64,000 bases of DNA from JAGQYP01 sp041392305 (GTDB taxonomy: Bacteria > Bacteroidota > Bacteroidia > Flavobacteriales_D > Crocinitomicaceae): contig JAWKMJ010000013.1 of assembly GCA_041392305.1 (NCBI GenBank), positions 1-64,000 on the forward strand. The letters are read 5' to 3'. The notes below the pieces were generated by a model that saw only the letters and a list, made by a program, of their open reading frames with translations, did not search any database and was not told the origin of the DNA. The translations under genes were made by a program, and so were the position numbers. Below, piece after piece: positions 8,824 to 17,775 of this stretch. Position 1 is the stretch's first letter, and the number at the start of each line of letters is the position of its first letter.

Positions 8824-9806
8824 AGTACTTCACTTTCTGCCATTTCTATGTGTGCAGTAATCGCTTGAAAGAAGGTTCCCTTTAGATTTATTTTTTGAGA
8901 ACTAATTAGATCACTATTTCTCTTAAATCCAGTAATTGTTTGTTGTGTATCTTGTATGTATTTAGAGTTGTTTGTGCTCAGAAAATTCATCACATTGTGA
9001 GTAAGAAACACTGAATTTTATTCATTGGATTCTACCAAGATGGTATTGTCTGGGATATACGACTTGTTGAGATAACAACGGTAGTTATTTTTATCGAGAT
9101 CGTGGCCAATGATTTTTTTACTACCCTCAATACATTCTTCCCTGCATGTGTTGGGCTAGTTTTTACTGATTTTAGAAGTTTTAATGCGGTGTCTTTGGAA
9201 TCAAAACCATCATTTTTAAAAGTGAGCTACAATTTCTCTTGTTAAACCTTTCAGGGTATCAGGATTCAGAATTTCATCTGAAGGAATTTTCGCATAAGCT
9301 ATGTGAATGTTGTTTGCTAGATTCCAGACTTCGCCACTCAAATTTTCGAATTTGAACTTAGCTCCGATCTTGTCTTTTTTATGAACGATATGTTGCGACC
9401 AAAAGTGAAATTTAAAACGAGTAAGTTGAGGGGAAATTGAATAGTTTAAAAAGTGGTAGATTCTTCGAAGCAATAGTTAGTTTAATATCAGTAAGATTTT
9501 GAATTTTCTGAAACTCATCCAAAATATCTTTGAGATACTTTAATGAAATTATAAATCGATCTCTGTCAAATCTTTTGTGAAAAAAATCTGGTTTTTATCA
9601 GGAGCACCTATTAAAGTGTCAAATGAAATGTGATAACGCAAACATAGTTTTTGAATTTCTTCTATTGAAAATTGAGTTTCACCTCTTGTTCTTCGGTAGC
9701 AGGAATCTTGGGAAATTTCTAAGGTATCCATTATAGCTTTGGCAACTTTTTTCTTGGAACCTAATTTATTTGCCAATTCGCTTAAAAATTTCGCTTGAAT
9801 TTCCAT
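8824..9806 (-). pseudogene. Bacteroidetes-type HTH transcriptional regulator (several frameshifts)
   Basis: The intact N-terminus (9549-9806) reads MEIQAKFLSELANKLGSKK with DTLEISQDSCYRRTRGETQ and EIQKLCLRYHISFDTLIG, a helix-turn-helix of the BetR/XRE-like type. Further pieces follow in other frames: LKYLKDILDEFQKI, ASKNLPLFKLFNFP, LTRFKFHFWSQHI, FKFENLSGEVWNLANNI, NYRCYLNKSYIPDNTILVE, then FLTHNVMNFLSTNNSKYIQD and ISSQKINLKGTFFQAITAH. This order matches a regulator family of about 300 residues common in Bacteroidetes. The start overlaps the hldD stop (TAATG), so the two are co-transcribed. The end position is approximate. Confidence 0.72.
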
Positions 9807-10771
9807 TAATAGATTTTGTTTGGAATAAGATAGTTTTGAACGTAATCTGTTACTCCCTCTTCTAAAGTATAAAAAGGTTGAGAATACCCAACTTTTCTTA
9901 TTTTCTCCATGTCAGCCTCCGTAAAATATTGGTATTTATCTCTAATATCTTCAGGAGTATCTATAAATGAAATATTTTCAGTTCTATTCAAAGCTGCAAA
10001 CGTGGCCTTGGTAAGATCTAAAAATGTTCTTGCATTTCCGGTTCCAATATTGTAGAGTCCAGATTCAGGATTATCAAGTCTTAAAAATTCCAACATTTTC
10101 AAAAGATCTTTGACATAAATGAAATCGCGTGTTTGCTCCCCATCTTTGTATTCAGGGTTGTGGGATCTGAAAAGTTTCATTCCACCAGTAGCGTTGATCT
10201 GATTGAAGGCATGAAAAATAACTGAAGCCATTCTCCCTTTGTGAAATTCATTGGGTCCGTAAACATTGAAAAACTTCACGCCATACCAATGAGGAGGAAA
10301 TTCGGTTTGTTGCAATACCCATTTGTCAAAATCATTTTTAGAATCACCATAAGGATTTAAGGGCTTTAATTTTTCTACAATAGCGTGGTCATCTTTATAT
10401 CCATACTCCCCTAAACCATAGGTTGCTGCTGAAGATGCATAAACCAAAGGAATCCGACTTTCTGTGCAAATATTCCATACATCTTTAGAAAAGTTCAAAT
10501 TGAGCTTATTGAAGATTTCTACATCAAATTCAGTGGTGTCTGTTCTTGCTCCTATATGATAAACAAAATCTACTGCATCTTCATTTTCCAGAAACCAGTT
10601 TTTAAATTCTTCTCTGTCTACAAGTAATTTAAACTTTTTGTCATGAAAATTACGCTTCTTTTCTTCTTTCGAAAAGTCGTCGACAAGAATCAGGTTTTCA
10701 ATTCCTTTTGAGTTTAACTCAGAAGCTAAGCAACTTCCAATAAATCCCGCTGCACCAGTTATTACAATCAT
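9806..10771 (-). CDS. hldD: ADP-L-glycero-D-manno-heptose 6-epimerase
   Basis: HldD converts ADP-D-glycero- to ADP-L-glycero-D-manno-heptose for the LPS inner core. The 321-residue protein has the NAD(P)-binding GAAGFIGSCLASEL at the N-terminus, SSAATYG with the active-site Ser/Thr, the catalytic pair in NPYGDSK, and the family stretches KFFNVYGPNEFHKGRMASV and GEQTRDFIYVKDL. The length is normal. A TATATTTG promoter box lies about 65 nt upstream. The downstream HTH regulator gene overlaps its stop codon, which suggests translational coupling. The identification is firm. Confidence 0.93.
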   Translation of the reverse strand: MIVITGAAGFIGSCLASELNSKGIENLILVDDFSKEEKKRNFHDKKFKLLVDREEFKNWFLENEDAVDFVYHIGARTDTTEFDVEIFNKLNLNFSKDVWNICTESRIPLVYASSAATYGLGEYGYKDDHAIVEKLKPLNPYGDSKNDFDKWVLQQTEFPPHWYGVKFFNVYGPNEFHKGRMASVIFHAFNQINATGGMKLFRSHNPEYKDGEQTRDFIYVKDLLKMLEFLRLDNPESGLYNIGTGNARTFLDLTKATFAALNRTENISFIDTPEDIRDKYQYFTEADMEKIRKVGYSQPFYTLEEGVTDYVQNYLIPNKIY

Positions 10772-10833
10772 TCTATTCTGATTTTTTGTGTCACAATGTC
10801 AGTTAATTTAAGATGGTAAGTTTTTTGTTAGTC

Positions 10834-10841
10834 CAAATATA
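10834..10841 (-). promoter_or_regulatory. -7 promoter box for hldD
   Basis: Read on the minus strand this is TATATTTG, an exact TAnnTTTG match, placing the transcript start near 10829 and giving a leader of about 58 nt before hldD. No clear -33 partner was recognised. Confidence 0.5.
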
Positions 10842-10885
10842 TGTAATATTGAACTTTTAGATTAGAATTGAATTAGTATTTGTTC

Positions 10886-11296
10886 ATGATCCACATCACA
10901 AGAAGAGAAAGATTTAGTTCGGCACATAGACTTTTTGTGCCAGAATGGTCGATGGAAGACAATGATGACTTCTTTGGAGCTTGCAATAATCCAAATTGGC
11001 ATGGACATAATTACGAGTTATTTGTGACCATCAAAGGTGAAGTGAATCAACAAACAGGGGTTTTAATAAATTTAAAAGATTTATCAAAAATCCTGAACGA
11101 GAAGGTGATTTCGAAAGTGGATCACAAAAATTTAAATACTGAAGTGTCGTTCTTAAAGGATTGCGTGACATCTGCAGAAATGATCGCAATTCGAATTTGG
11201 AATGAAATTGAAGAACCTATTCGAGATCTAGGAGCGGAATTATATAAAGTAAAATTGATTGAAACTGAAAATAATTACGTTGAATACTACGGTTAA
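10886..11296 (+). CDS. 6-pyruvoyltetrahydropterin synthase family protein (PTPS-II type)
   Basis: COG0720 enzyme acting on dihydroneopterin triphosphate. From the ATG at 10886, the 136-residue protein has His14 (SSAHR) and the motif Cys33-x5-His39-Gly-His41 in CNNPNWHGHNY, giving the zinc ligands and catalytic Cys, and ends LIETENNYVEYYG. C-x5-HGH is the spacing of true 6-pyruvoyltetrahydropterin synthases; QueD of queuosine synthesis has C-x3-HGH. folE, which makes its substrate, starts 10 nt downstream. I therefore favour a tetrahydrobiopterin-type product over queuosine. An upstream TTG at 10880 is possible but less likely. Confidence 0.85.
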   Translation: MIHITRRERFSSAHRLFVPEWSMEDNDDFFGACNNPNWHGHNYELFVTIKGEVNQQTGVLINLKDLSKILNEKVISKVDHKNLNTEVSFLKDCVTSAEMIAIRIWNEIEEPIRDLGAELYKVKLIETENNYVEYYG

Positions 11297-11306
11297 AATT
11301 ATTTAA

Positions 11307-11906
11307 ATGGATAACGAAGAAGATAAATATTATAATACAGAGCTCACAGAAGAATTATCTGAAAAATACAAGGTAATCATTGATTCTATCGGTGAGGATT
11401 CAAATAGAGAAGGCCTTTTAAAAACCCCTGAAAGGGCAGCAAAAGCAATGCAGTTTTTGTGCAACGGGTACAATGTGGATCCTTCTGAAATATTGAAATC
11501 CGCTTTGTTTAAGGAAGAATATTCTCAAATGGTGTTGGTAAAGGACATCGAGGTGTATTCGCTATGTGAACATCACATTTTACCTTTTTTTGGGAAAGCT
11601 TATGTGGCCTACATTCCTAATGGAACGATCGTTGGTCTCTCCAAAATACCCAGAATTGTGGATGCCTTTTCAAGGAGATTACAAGTACAGGAAAGATTGA
11701 CAAATGAAATCCGCGATTGTATTCAGGAGACATTAAATCCAAAGGGAGTAGCAGTTGTTATTGAGGCAAGACATATGTGTATGCAAATGCGAGGTGTACA
11801 AAAACAAAACTCTGTCACTACTACAAGTGCCTTTACAGGTGAATTTTTAGATAATTTAGCAACTCGAGAAGAATTTATTAAGCTAATTAGTGCGAATCTT
11901 TATTAA
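11307..11906 (+). CDS. folE: GTP cyclohydrolase I
   Basis: FolE opens GTP to 7,8-dihydroneopterin triphosphate, the first step to folate and pterins. The 199-residue protein carries the zinc site Cys87, His89 (or His90) and Cys158 in SLCEHHILPFFGKA and ARHMCMQMRG, plus GLSKIPRIVDAFSRRLQVQE and SVTTTSAFTGEF near the C-terminus. The length is usual for FolE1. It follows the PTPS gene by 10 nt, which argues for a shared transcript and a shared pterin pathway. The identification is firm. Confidence 0.96.
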   Translation: MDNEEDKYYNTELTEELSEKYKVIIDSIGEDSNREGLLKTPERAAKAMQFLCNGYNVDPSEILKSALFKEEYSQMVLVKDIEVYSLCEHHILPFFGKAYVAYIPNGTIVGLSKIPRIVDAFSRRLQVQERLTNEIRDCIQETLNPKGVAVVIEARHMCMQMRGVQKQNSVTTTSAFTGEFLDNLATREEFIKLISANLY

Positions 11907-11933
11907 TTTTGTGTGTAATTAAATTTTAAAAAA

Positions 11934-12645
11934 ATGTTAGATCAAATTTTAGATAGAAATGTAGATACGAATTCCAAGCCAATGACTAAGTTCTTTGCAA
12001 ATGTTGTTCGTATATGTTTGCTGCTCTTGCAATTACAGGTGTAGATTGCATGGTATATGGGGAGTGATATCGAGAACGTGATTTTTATGTTCAATGAAAG
12101 GGTCTTTCACCAATGGGGTATTTGGTGATGTTTGCCCCGGTTTGGTTGTACTAGCTATTCAATTTGGCTACAACAGACTTTCTATGCCAGTTCTTTTATT
12201 TTTTATTTGTCTTGTACTCTGTACTTCTGGGTGTAAGCTTAAGTTCCATCTTTTTGATCTATAGTATTGGATCTATAGCCTCGCTTTCTTTATTACAGCT
12301 GGTACATTTGAGGTGCAATGGCAGTTCTTGGATATACCACTAAAACTGATTTATCCAAATTTGGAAGTATCATGTATATGCTTTTCATCGGTATTTTTAT
12401 TGCTTCCTTGGTGAATATGTTCATGCAATCTGATAGTCTAAGTTGGATTATTTCATTTATAGGAATATTCGTTTTCACAGGTCTCACAGCTTGGGAAATG
12501 CAAAGACTGAAAAATACATTGCAAGCGATCCAAGCTTGGACGGTGCTTCAAGATGTTAAATTGGCATTAATAGGAGGCCTTCAATTATATATCTTATTTA
12601 TCAACTATTCTTGTCTTTATTGAAATTTTAGGATCTAGAGAATAA
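11934..12645 (+). pseudogene. Bax inhibitor-1/YccA family membrane protein (frameshifted)
   Basis: The start ATG at 11934 gives MLDQILDRNVDTNSKPMTKF. Across shifted frames the multi-helix membrane core follows: AALAITGV, IENVIFMFNE, GYLVMFAPV, LVLAIQFGYNRLSMPVLLFF, SIFLIYSIGSIAS, GAMAVLGYTTKTDLSKFGS, then the intact stretch LFIGIFIASLVNMFMQSDS and ISFIGIFVFTGLTAWEMQRL, ending LGSRE at 12645. This matches the YbhL/YccA (UPF0005) family of seven-helix proteins. There are at least six small indels, and its neighbours on the 5' side are intact. It is followed by a strong terminator. Confidence 0.78.
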
Positions 12646-12678
12646 CATAAGTATAAGTATTCGTTAAGATGTTAACAG

Positions 12679-12706
12679 AAAGCGGCTCTTTGGGCCGCTT
12701 TTTTGT
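12679..12706 (+). terminator. Rho-independent terminator
   Basis: AAGCGGC (12680-12686) pairs with GCCGCTT (12694-12700) around a 7-nt loop and is followed by six T. It closes the PTPS-folE-Bax-inhibitor run. Confidence 0.88.
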
Positions 12707-12778
12707 TGATTCCAAGGAAGTTGGCAACCAAATCATTTTGTTTTCGTTACTTTAGGGAAACCGAAAACTTGTATGCTA

Positions 12779-13129
12779 TGAAAATGATTGCTCTGCTTAT
12801 TTTTAAGCGCTTCAATCTACACTTATTGTCAGGAGACAAATCCACTGTATTTATTGAATTTGTTGTAGATGGCGAAACCTCTCCGATCTTATTCGAAAAA
12901 TTAATTTTGAATTTCAAGGGAATTCTGATTTCCAAATAACTCGTTTAGATATTCCAACTGAAAGGTTTTTGGAGTATATAAACCTGGTATTGCCTTTGAT
13001 CAAGCTTGGTTTGAAAAGGAATTCAAAAAATATGGTTTGACAATTCATTGCATCAATACTGGGTTTGTTGGTCAAAAATCCTATCAGCATATTTCTCGCA
13101 AGGAGTGTTCTGAAATCAATTCTAAATAA
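12779..13129 (+). pseudogene. Small putative secreted protein (frameshifted)
   Basis: From ATG 12779 the frame gives MKMIALLIF; after a shift it gives SASIYTYCQETNPLYLL, a plausible signal peptide with cleavage after the Cys/Gln region. FEFQGNSDFQITRLDIPTE follows in another frame, and VYKPGIAFDQAWFEKEF with KKYGLTIHCINTGFVGQKS is open to TAA at 13127-13129. The pieces would make about 115 residues. I do not recognise the family. It ends directly against the giant T9SS protein gene, whose ATG codons lie at 13130 and 13139. Confidence 0.5.
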
Positions 13130-13138
13130 ATGTTACTC

Positions 13139-15979
13139 ATGAAAAGATTAAAATTAATTGTTCTTGGAGTAGTAGCATTTTCTGCTTCAACTTCATTTGG
13201 TCAGGCAACAGCAGGAGATTGTCCAGATCACGTAAATATTTGTTCAGATGCGAGTTTTCAAATTGATCCAAATGGTTATGGTAATGTAGATGAATTAGGA
13301 GATGGCTTTTTTACTGGCTTAGTTTCCAATCCATCTATAAATCCCGGTGTCAATGGAAACTCAGGATGTTTGTTGTCTGGAGAGTTGAATTCTACCTGGA
13401 TGGTAGTAACGGTTTCGTCGGCAGGAGCTTTGGAATTTAGTTTTGGAGCTGATGGTGGGTCGAATTGTTATGATTGGATCATGTGGCAATGGGATCCAAA
13501 CGTAACTTGTAATGCAATTGTTAATGATACATGGCCTCCAGTAGCCTGTAACTGGAATGGATGGTGCGAAGGTTTTACTGGAATGGCTAATACACTTCCC
13601 CCCGGTGCAGATCCTTCCAATTTTGAAGCTTCATTGAATGTGCAACCTGGAGATCAATTTATTATTTGTCTCTCAAACTACAGTTCAGCAACTACTTCGG
13701 TACCTTTAACTTTTTATCAAAATGCTGGTTCTGCTGGAGTATCTTGTACGCCAATCTATGTAAATGATGAAACAATATGCGAAGGAGAATGTACTACGCT
13801 TACTGCAAATGGAGGTTCTAACTATTCATGGTCTCCAACAACAGGTTTGACTCCAACAACAGGAGCTGTGGTTAATGCTTGCCCGCCAAGTGCTGGAACT
13901 TGGAACTATTTTGTATCAGGAACTACACCAGATGGTCCTGCAGGAGATACAGCAACGGTCATTGTATTACCTTCTTCGGATCCAGCATGTTCCACACCGT
14001 GTAACATGACAAACTTTACAGTGAATACAGGTCCTTGTGATCCAGGTAGTACCAATACTGTAGATGGTACTGTTCAGTATTCCAGTGCGCCCTCATCAGG
14101 TCAGTTAATTGTCGAGGATTGTCAAGGGAATCAGCAAGTTTTTAATCCACCTTTTGGAACACAACAGAATTTTTCTTTTGTGGCGCAAGCAGATGGATCT
14201 ACTTGTGCTGTTACGGCATATTTTACCGCAGATCCTTCTTGTACGATTTCTGTTAATGCAACATATCAACCTCCTTGTGGTTGCACAGTAGATGTAGGAA
14301 CATTTACGGTAACAGTAGACGGTGTTCCGGCTTCAAATAATGAAGTATTGTGCTTTGGAGAGACTTTTGATGTTACTACCAATAATGATTTTATCGCACC
14401 GGCAGAAGCTACAGCGCCTCCTATTGCAGCTCCAGGGACTTATAATCCAGGGATTGGTTATTTATTATTTTCTTGTCCTCCCACAACAATGCCTCCGGGA
14501 CAGATCGAATTGGATCCTTGCTTTTTAGGTGTTTTGGGTTATGGAAGTTTTAATGATCCGAACTCATTGGGGCAGGCGTCTTATGGTGGACCTTGGACAG
14601 GAGTAGATGAAACGATGTATATTATTCCAATCACTTTTTATGATGTGGGCTCAGGAACCTATTCTTATGTCAATACCTCGACCGCATGTTGGGATATTGG
14701 TCCAACAATTTCAGTACAATATTTAAGCGAAATTACTTTTACAGAAGCTCAGGATTGTGCTGCTGGAACTCAAACGGTTACTTTGACTGGAGGTCTGCCA
14801 GAAATGGTAGCGGGTGAAACTTATACAGCAAGTAACCTGTCTCCCTCAAATGCGAATTTTGTAAACAATACCACAACCAACGGGGGAAATATCGTTATCG
14901 ATGGATTGATTGATGGAGATGTGGTGTCTTTTGATGTGGTGGATAATAATGGATGTCCAATCACAGTGACCTTGGCAGCATTTCAGGGGCCAGAAGACCC
15001 AGGTTTTTCATATCCTCAGTATACGTATTGTAGTGCAGATGCAGATCCAACAGCAGCAATCACTGGAGATCCGGGCAGCTTCTCGGCTACACCTGCAGGA
15101 TTGTCTATCAATGCCACAACGGGGTTGATTGATCTAAGTGCCTCTACAGCGGGGACCTACAATATTACTTATACAACAGGAGGAGGGATTACTTGTCCTT
15201 CAGACTCTACAGTGACCCTAACGATTAATGCAACCCCAACAGTGGATCCGGTGGCAGACCAAATACTCTGTGTTGGAGCAAATACTACGGCCGTAGGTTT
15301 CACAGGAACACCAGCAGCAGGAGTGATCTATAGCTGGGTGTCGGACAATACAGGAACGGGTGTGGGGGCCAATGGAACGGCATCGATAGCTTCATTTGTG
15401 TCTCAAAATCCAAATGCCGCGATTCAGGAAATATCGACAATAACAATTACCCCAAGTACGGCGCAATGTACTGGAACACCAACAAGTTTTGATTACATTG
15501 TCAATCCATTACCAAATATCAATGCCGGCCCAGATATTTCAATCTGCGTGGGAGGAAATGCAACTTTGTCCGCATCTGGGGGAACAGCCTATACCTGGGA
15601 TCAGGGAATTGGACCTGGAAATAATATCAATGTTTCACCTGCTGCACAAACAACCTATGTGGTAACGGGAACGGATGCTAATGGATGTGTGGAAGATGAT
15701 ACGATCACAGTGTCGGTTGGTGCATTGGTGCCAACGATTTCTCCGGATGTTACCATTTGTGCAGGGGAGAACACGACTATCTCTGCAGGTGGTGGGGTGA
15801 CTTATACCTGGGATCAAGGTTTGGGCTTGGGTCAATCACATACGGTATCTCCTGTGGTTACAACGACCTATACGGTTCTTGCAGATGATGGGAACTGTTC
15901 AGGATCGGCTTCACCGCATGATCATGTGACCAACCGCCTTAATCGCAACAACAGATCCGGATGTGGTCATTTGTATTGA
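13139..15979 (+). CDS. Giant T9SS-exported surface protein, N-terminal open part
   Basis: From ATG 13139 a Sec signal peptide (MKRLKLIVLGVVAFSAST, cleavage near SFGQA) leads into a Cys- and Thr-rich exported protein. An N-terminal domain of about 200 residues (CPDHVNICSDASFQ, SGELNSTWMVV) is followed by Ig-like beta domains. Two of the about 72-residue repeats (INAGPDISICVGGNATLSA and its successor) lie at the end. The frame breaks near 15930-15979. The same protein resumes and ends at 18552 with a type B sorting domain, so the full product is about 1,800 residues. It is probably a cell-surface adhesin or motility-associated protein; the ligand is unknown. Confidence 0.85.
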   Translation: MKRLKLIVLGVVAFSASTSFGQATAGDCPDHVNICSDASFQIDPNGYGNVDELGDGFFTGLVSNPSINPGVNGNSGCLLSGELNSTWMVVTVSSAGALEFSFGADGGSNCYDWIMWQWDPNVTCNAIVNDTWPPVACNWNGWCEGFTGMANTLPPGADPSNFEASLNVQPGDQFIICLSNYSSATTSVPLTFYQNAGSAGVSCTPIYVNDETICEGECTTLTANGGSNYSWSPTTGLTPTTGAVVNACPPSAGTWNYFVSGTTPDGPAGDTATVIVLPSSDPACSTPCNMTNFTVNTGPCDPGSTNTVDGTVQYSSAPSSGQLIVEDCQGNQQVFNPPFGTQQNFSFVAQADGSTCAVTAYFTADPSCTISVNATYQPPCGCTVDVGTFTVTVDGVPASNNEVLCFGETFDVTTNNDFIAPAEATAPPIAAPGTYNPGIGYLLFSCPPTTMPPGQIELDPCFLGVLGYGSFNDPNSLGQASYGGPWTGVDETMYIIPITFYDVGSGTYSYVNTSTACWDIGPTISVQYLSEITFTEAQDCAAGTQTVTLTGGLPEMVAGETYTASNLSPSNANFVNNTTTNGGNIVIDGLIDGDVVSFDVVDNNGCPITVTLAAFQGPEDPGFSYPQYTYCSADADPTAAITGDPGSFSATPAGLSINATTGLIDLSASTAGTYNITYTTGGGITCPSDSTVTLTINATPTVDPVADQILCVGANTTAVGFTGTPAAGVIYSWVSDNTGTGVGANGTASIASFVSQNPNAAIQEISTITITPSTAQCTGTPTSFDYIVNPLPNINAGPDISICVGGNATLSASGGTAYTWDQGIGPGNNINVSPAAQTTYVVTGTDANGCVEDDTITVSVGALVPTISPDVTICAGENTTISAGGGVTYTWDQGLGLGQSHTVSPVVTTTYTVLADDGNCSGSASPHDHVTNRLNRNNRSGCGHLY

Positions 15980-16770
15980 GCAAACGCAACACTGGCGGCT
16001 CAGGGAGCCAACAACTACAACTGGGACACAATGGTCTTGAAATGATCCACAGTTGATACAGTTTCACCCAGAAGCTACGACTACCTATACGGTAACGGGA
16101 ACGGATGTGAATGGATGTGTGAATACAGCTCAACAAACAGTAACAGTAAATCCCCTTCCGAATATAGATGCGGGAGTAGACCAAACGGTATGTCCATCGG
16201 AAATGGTGACTCTTACAGGTTCAGGAGGAGCGAGCTATGTGTGGGATAATGGTGTAACAGACAATGTGGCTTTTACCGCCCCTGCAAGTAACACGATCTA
16301 TACTGTAACGGGAACAGATGCCAATGGATGTGTCAACACAGATCAGGCATTGCGGACAATAGCGACTTCACCACCAGTGAATGCGGGCTGGATAATAATG
16401 TATAGGAGAATCATATACCTTAGTTGGAAGTGGAGCTGATATGATATGACTGGAATCAGGATTGGAATAGAGACAACGCAAATGGGTCTCACCACTAGTT
16501 ACTACCCAGTATATTCTAACAGGATCCACTCTTTCGGGATGCGTGGGTACGGATACGGTTGTGGTAACAATCAATCCGCTTCCAATAGTGGGTGCAGGTT
16601 TGGATATTACAGTATGTGAGGGAGCTAGTGTGACTTTAAGTGGTTCGGGAGCACAGACCTATGTATGGGATAATGGAGGAGTAGATGGTCAGGCTTTTAA
16701 TGCATCCGTATTCAAACTTATACCGTAACAGGAACAGATGCCAATGGTTAGGAATACAGATCAAATGGAT
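15505..16770 (+). repeat. Six imperfect ~210-bp Ig-like repeat units in the surface protein gene
   Basis: Units start near 15505, 15724, 15946, 16153, 16369 and 16573. Each encodes NPLPxIxAGxDxxxC, then TLSxSGGxxYxWDxG, then TTYTVTGTDANGCV. DNA copies of the last motif (gtaacgggaacggatg and close variants) recur at about 15662, 16080 and 16307, with gtaacaggaacagatgcc at 16725. The first two units are in frame; the rest are cut by indels. The repetition may itself have confused assembly. Confidence 0.82.
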
Positions 16771-17775
16771 TTATTTGTAAATCTTTGTAATGATCAACAT
16801 TTACTTATGATGGTACTCCATCATTGTGTAATTGGGAACCCAACCTGAAAATGAATTTAACAGGAACACCAGGAACATTTATACTTCCAGCAGGTTTGAA
16901 TATTGGATCCAACTATCAGCCATCACCTTGACAACGAGTACAGATGGTCAGTACAGTGTTACTTACACTGTACCCGTGTGTGTGGCCTAACGGCAAGCAC
17001 CATTCCAATCACAATCACCAATACGGCGGTGGCTGATTTTACTTTTGATATTTATTGCTTGAATGGAACAGATCCTGCTCCAACATTTATTAATGGGGAA
17101 CAGGTGTGTTTCCAGCACCGCAGGAGTGGTGATTAATCCAGTGACCGGAATTATTGACTTGAGCGCCTCCACACCAGGAACCTACACCATTACTAATGAT
17201 ATCAATATTACAGGTTGTGCGGCTGTTCAGGCTACGGATGATATTACAATTTATGACCTCCCAACAGCTACTATTTCAGGTGATACTACGGTTTGTTTAG
17301 GGACTCATATTCCTACTGTAACAATCGATCTTCCTGGAAATGGTGATTGGACGTTCTCGTATTTGTTAGATGGATTTCAAAATAATGTTTCGACAACCTC
17401 AGATCCGTATTTAATTACAAATGCAGAGGGGGTTTATCAACTAACTTCCATCACAGACATTGGGATTGGATGTTCAAACAACATTGCAGGTCAAATAGCA
17501 ACAGTAATTATATTGCCAATTCCTCAATTAGGACCTTAAATGATATTACAGTTTGTGAGGGAGACACATTCTTGTTCCTGGTTTGCCTCCTCTGTTAGTG
17601 GTTCTAATTTTCTTGGGTGAATTTGGGAGCTGATGTAGGAGCAGATTAAATGGAACGGCAATATAGGTAGTTTTACTGGAATCGCCGGATCCGGAACGTT
17701 TTATGTGACCCCAACATCACCAATGTTGTACAGGTCCTGTGCAAGATTTACAATTACAGTGAATCCAACCGTAAT
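15946..17775 (+). pseudogene. Frame-broken middle part of the giant surface protein
   Basis: Protein pieces continue through changing frames: EATTTYTVTGTDVNGCVNTA (16053 onward), IDAGVDQTVCPSEMVTL, TVCEGASVTLSGSGAQTYVW (16543 onward), TASTIPITITNTAVADFTF, VINPVTGIIDLSASTPGTY (17063 onward) and TVCLGTHIPTVTIDLPGNG, up to the C-terminal frame near 17776. Breaks occur near 15935, 16040, 16370, 16430, 16540, 16715, 16760, 16900, 17100, 17540 and 17640. A unit around 17041-17260 resembles one at 15000-15190 (GLIDLSASTAGTYNITYTT against GIIDLSASTPGTYTIT). The coding sense is retained throughout. Confidence 0.8.

Noticed and set aside
8649..9011. A 120-codon minus-strand open frame as one real gene
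   Set aside because: Only its first ~60 residues (FLTHNVMNFLSTNN and after) are real, as the C-terminus of the HTH regulator; the rest is the reverse of the MerR gene.
6378..9548. True pseudogene island or degraded mobile element
   Set aside because: No transposase, integrase or terminal repeats are seen, and essential dnaG is included; local sequence error explains it better.
12703..12939. A 78-codon open frame running out of the terminator
   Set aside because: It starts inside the T-run of a terminator; the plausible product begins at 12779 and is frameshifted.
15635..16574. Minus-strand open frames across the repeat region
   Set aside because: They mirror the repeated Ig units and show no family motif or start context.
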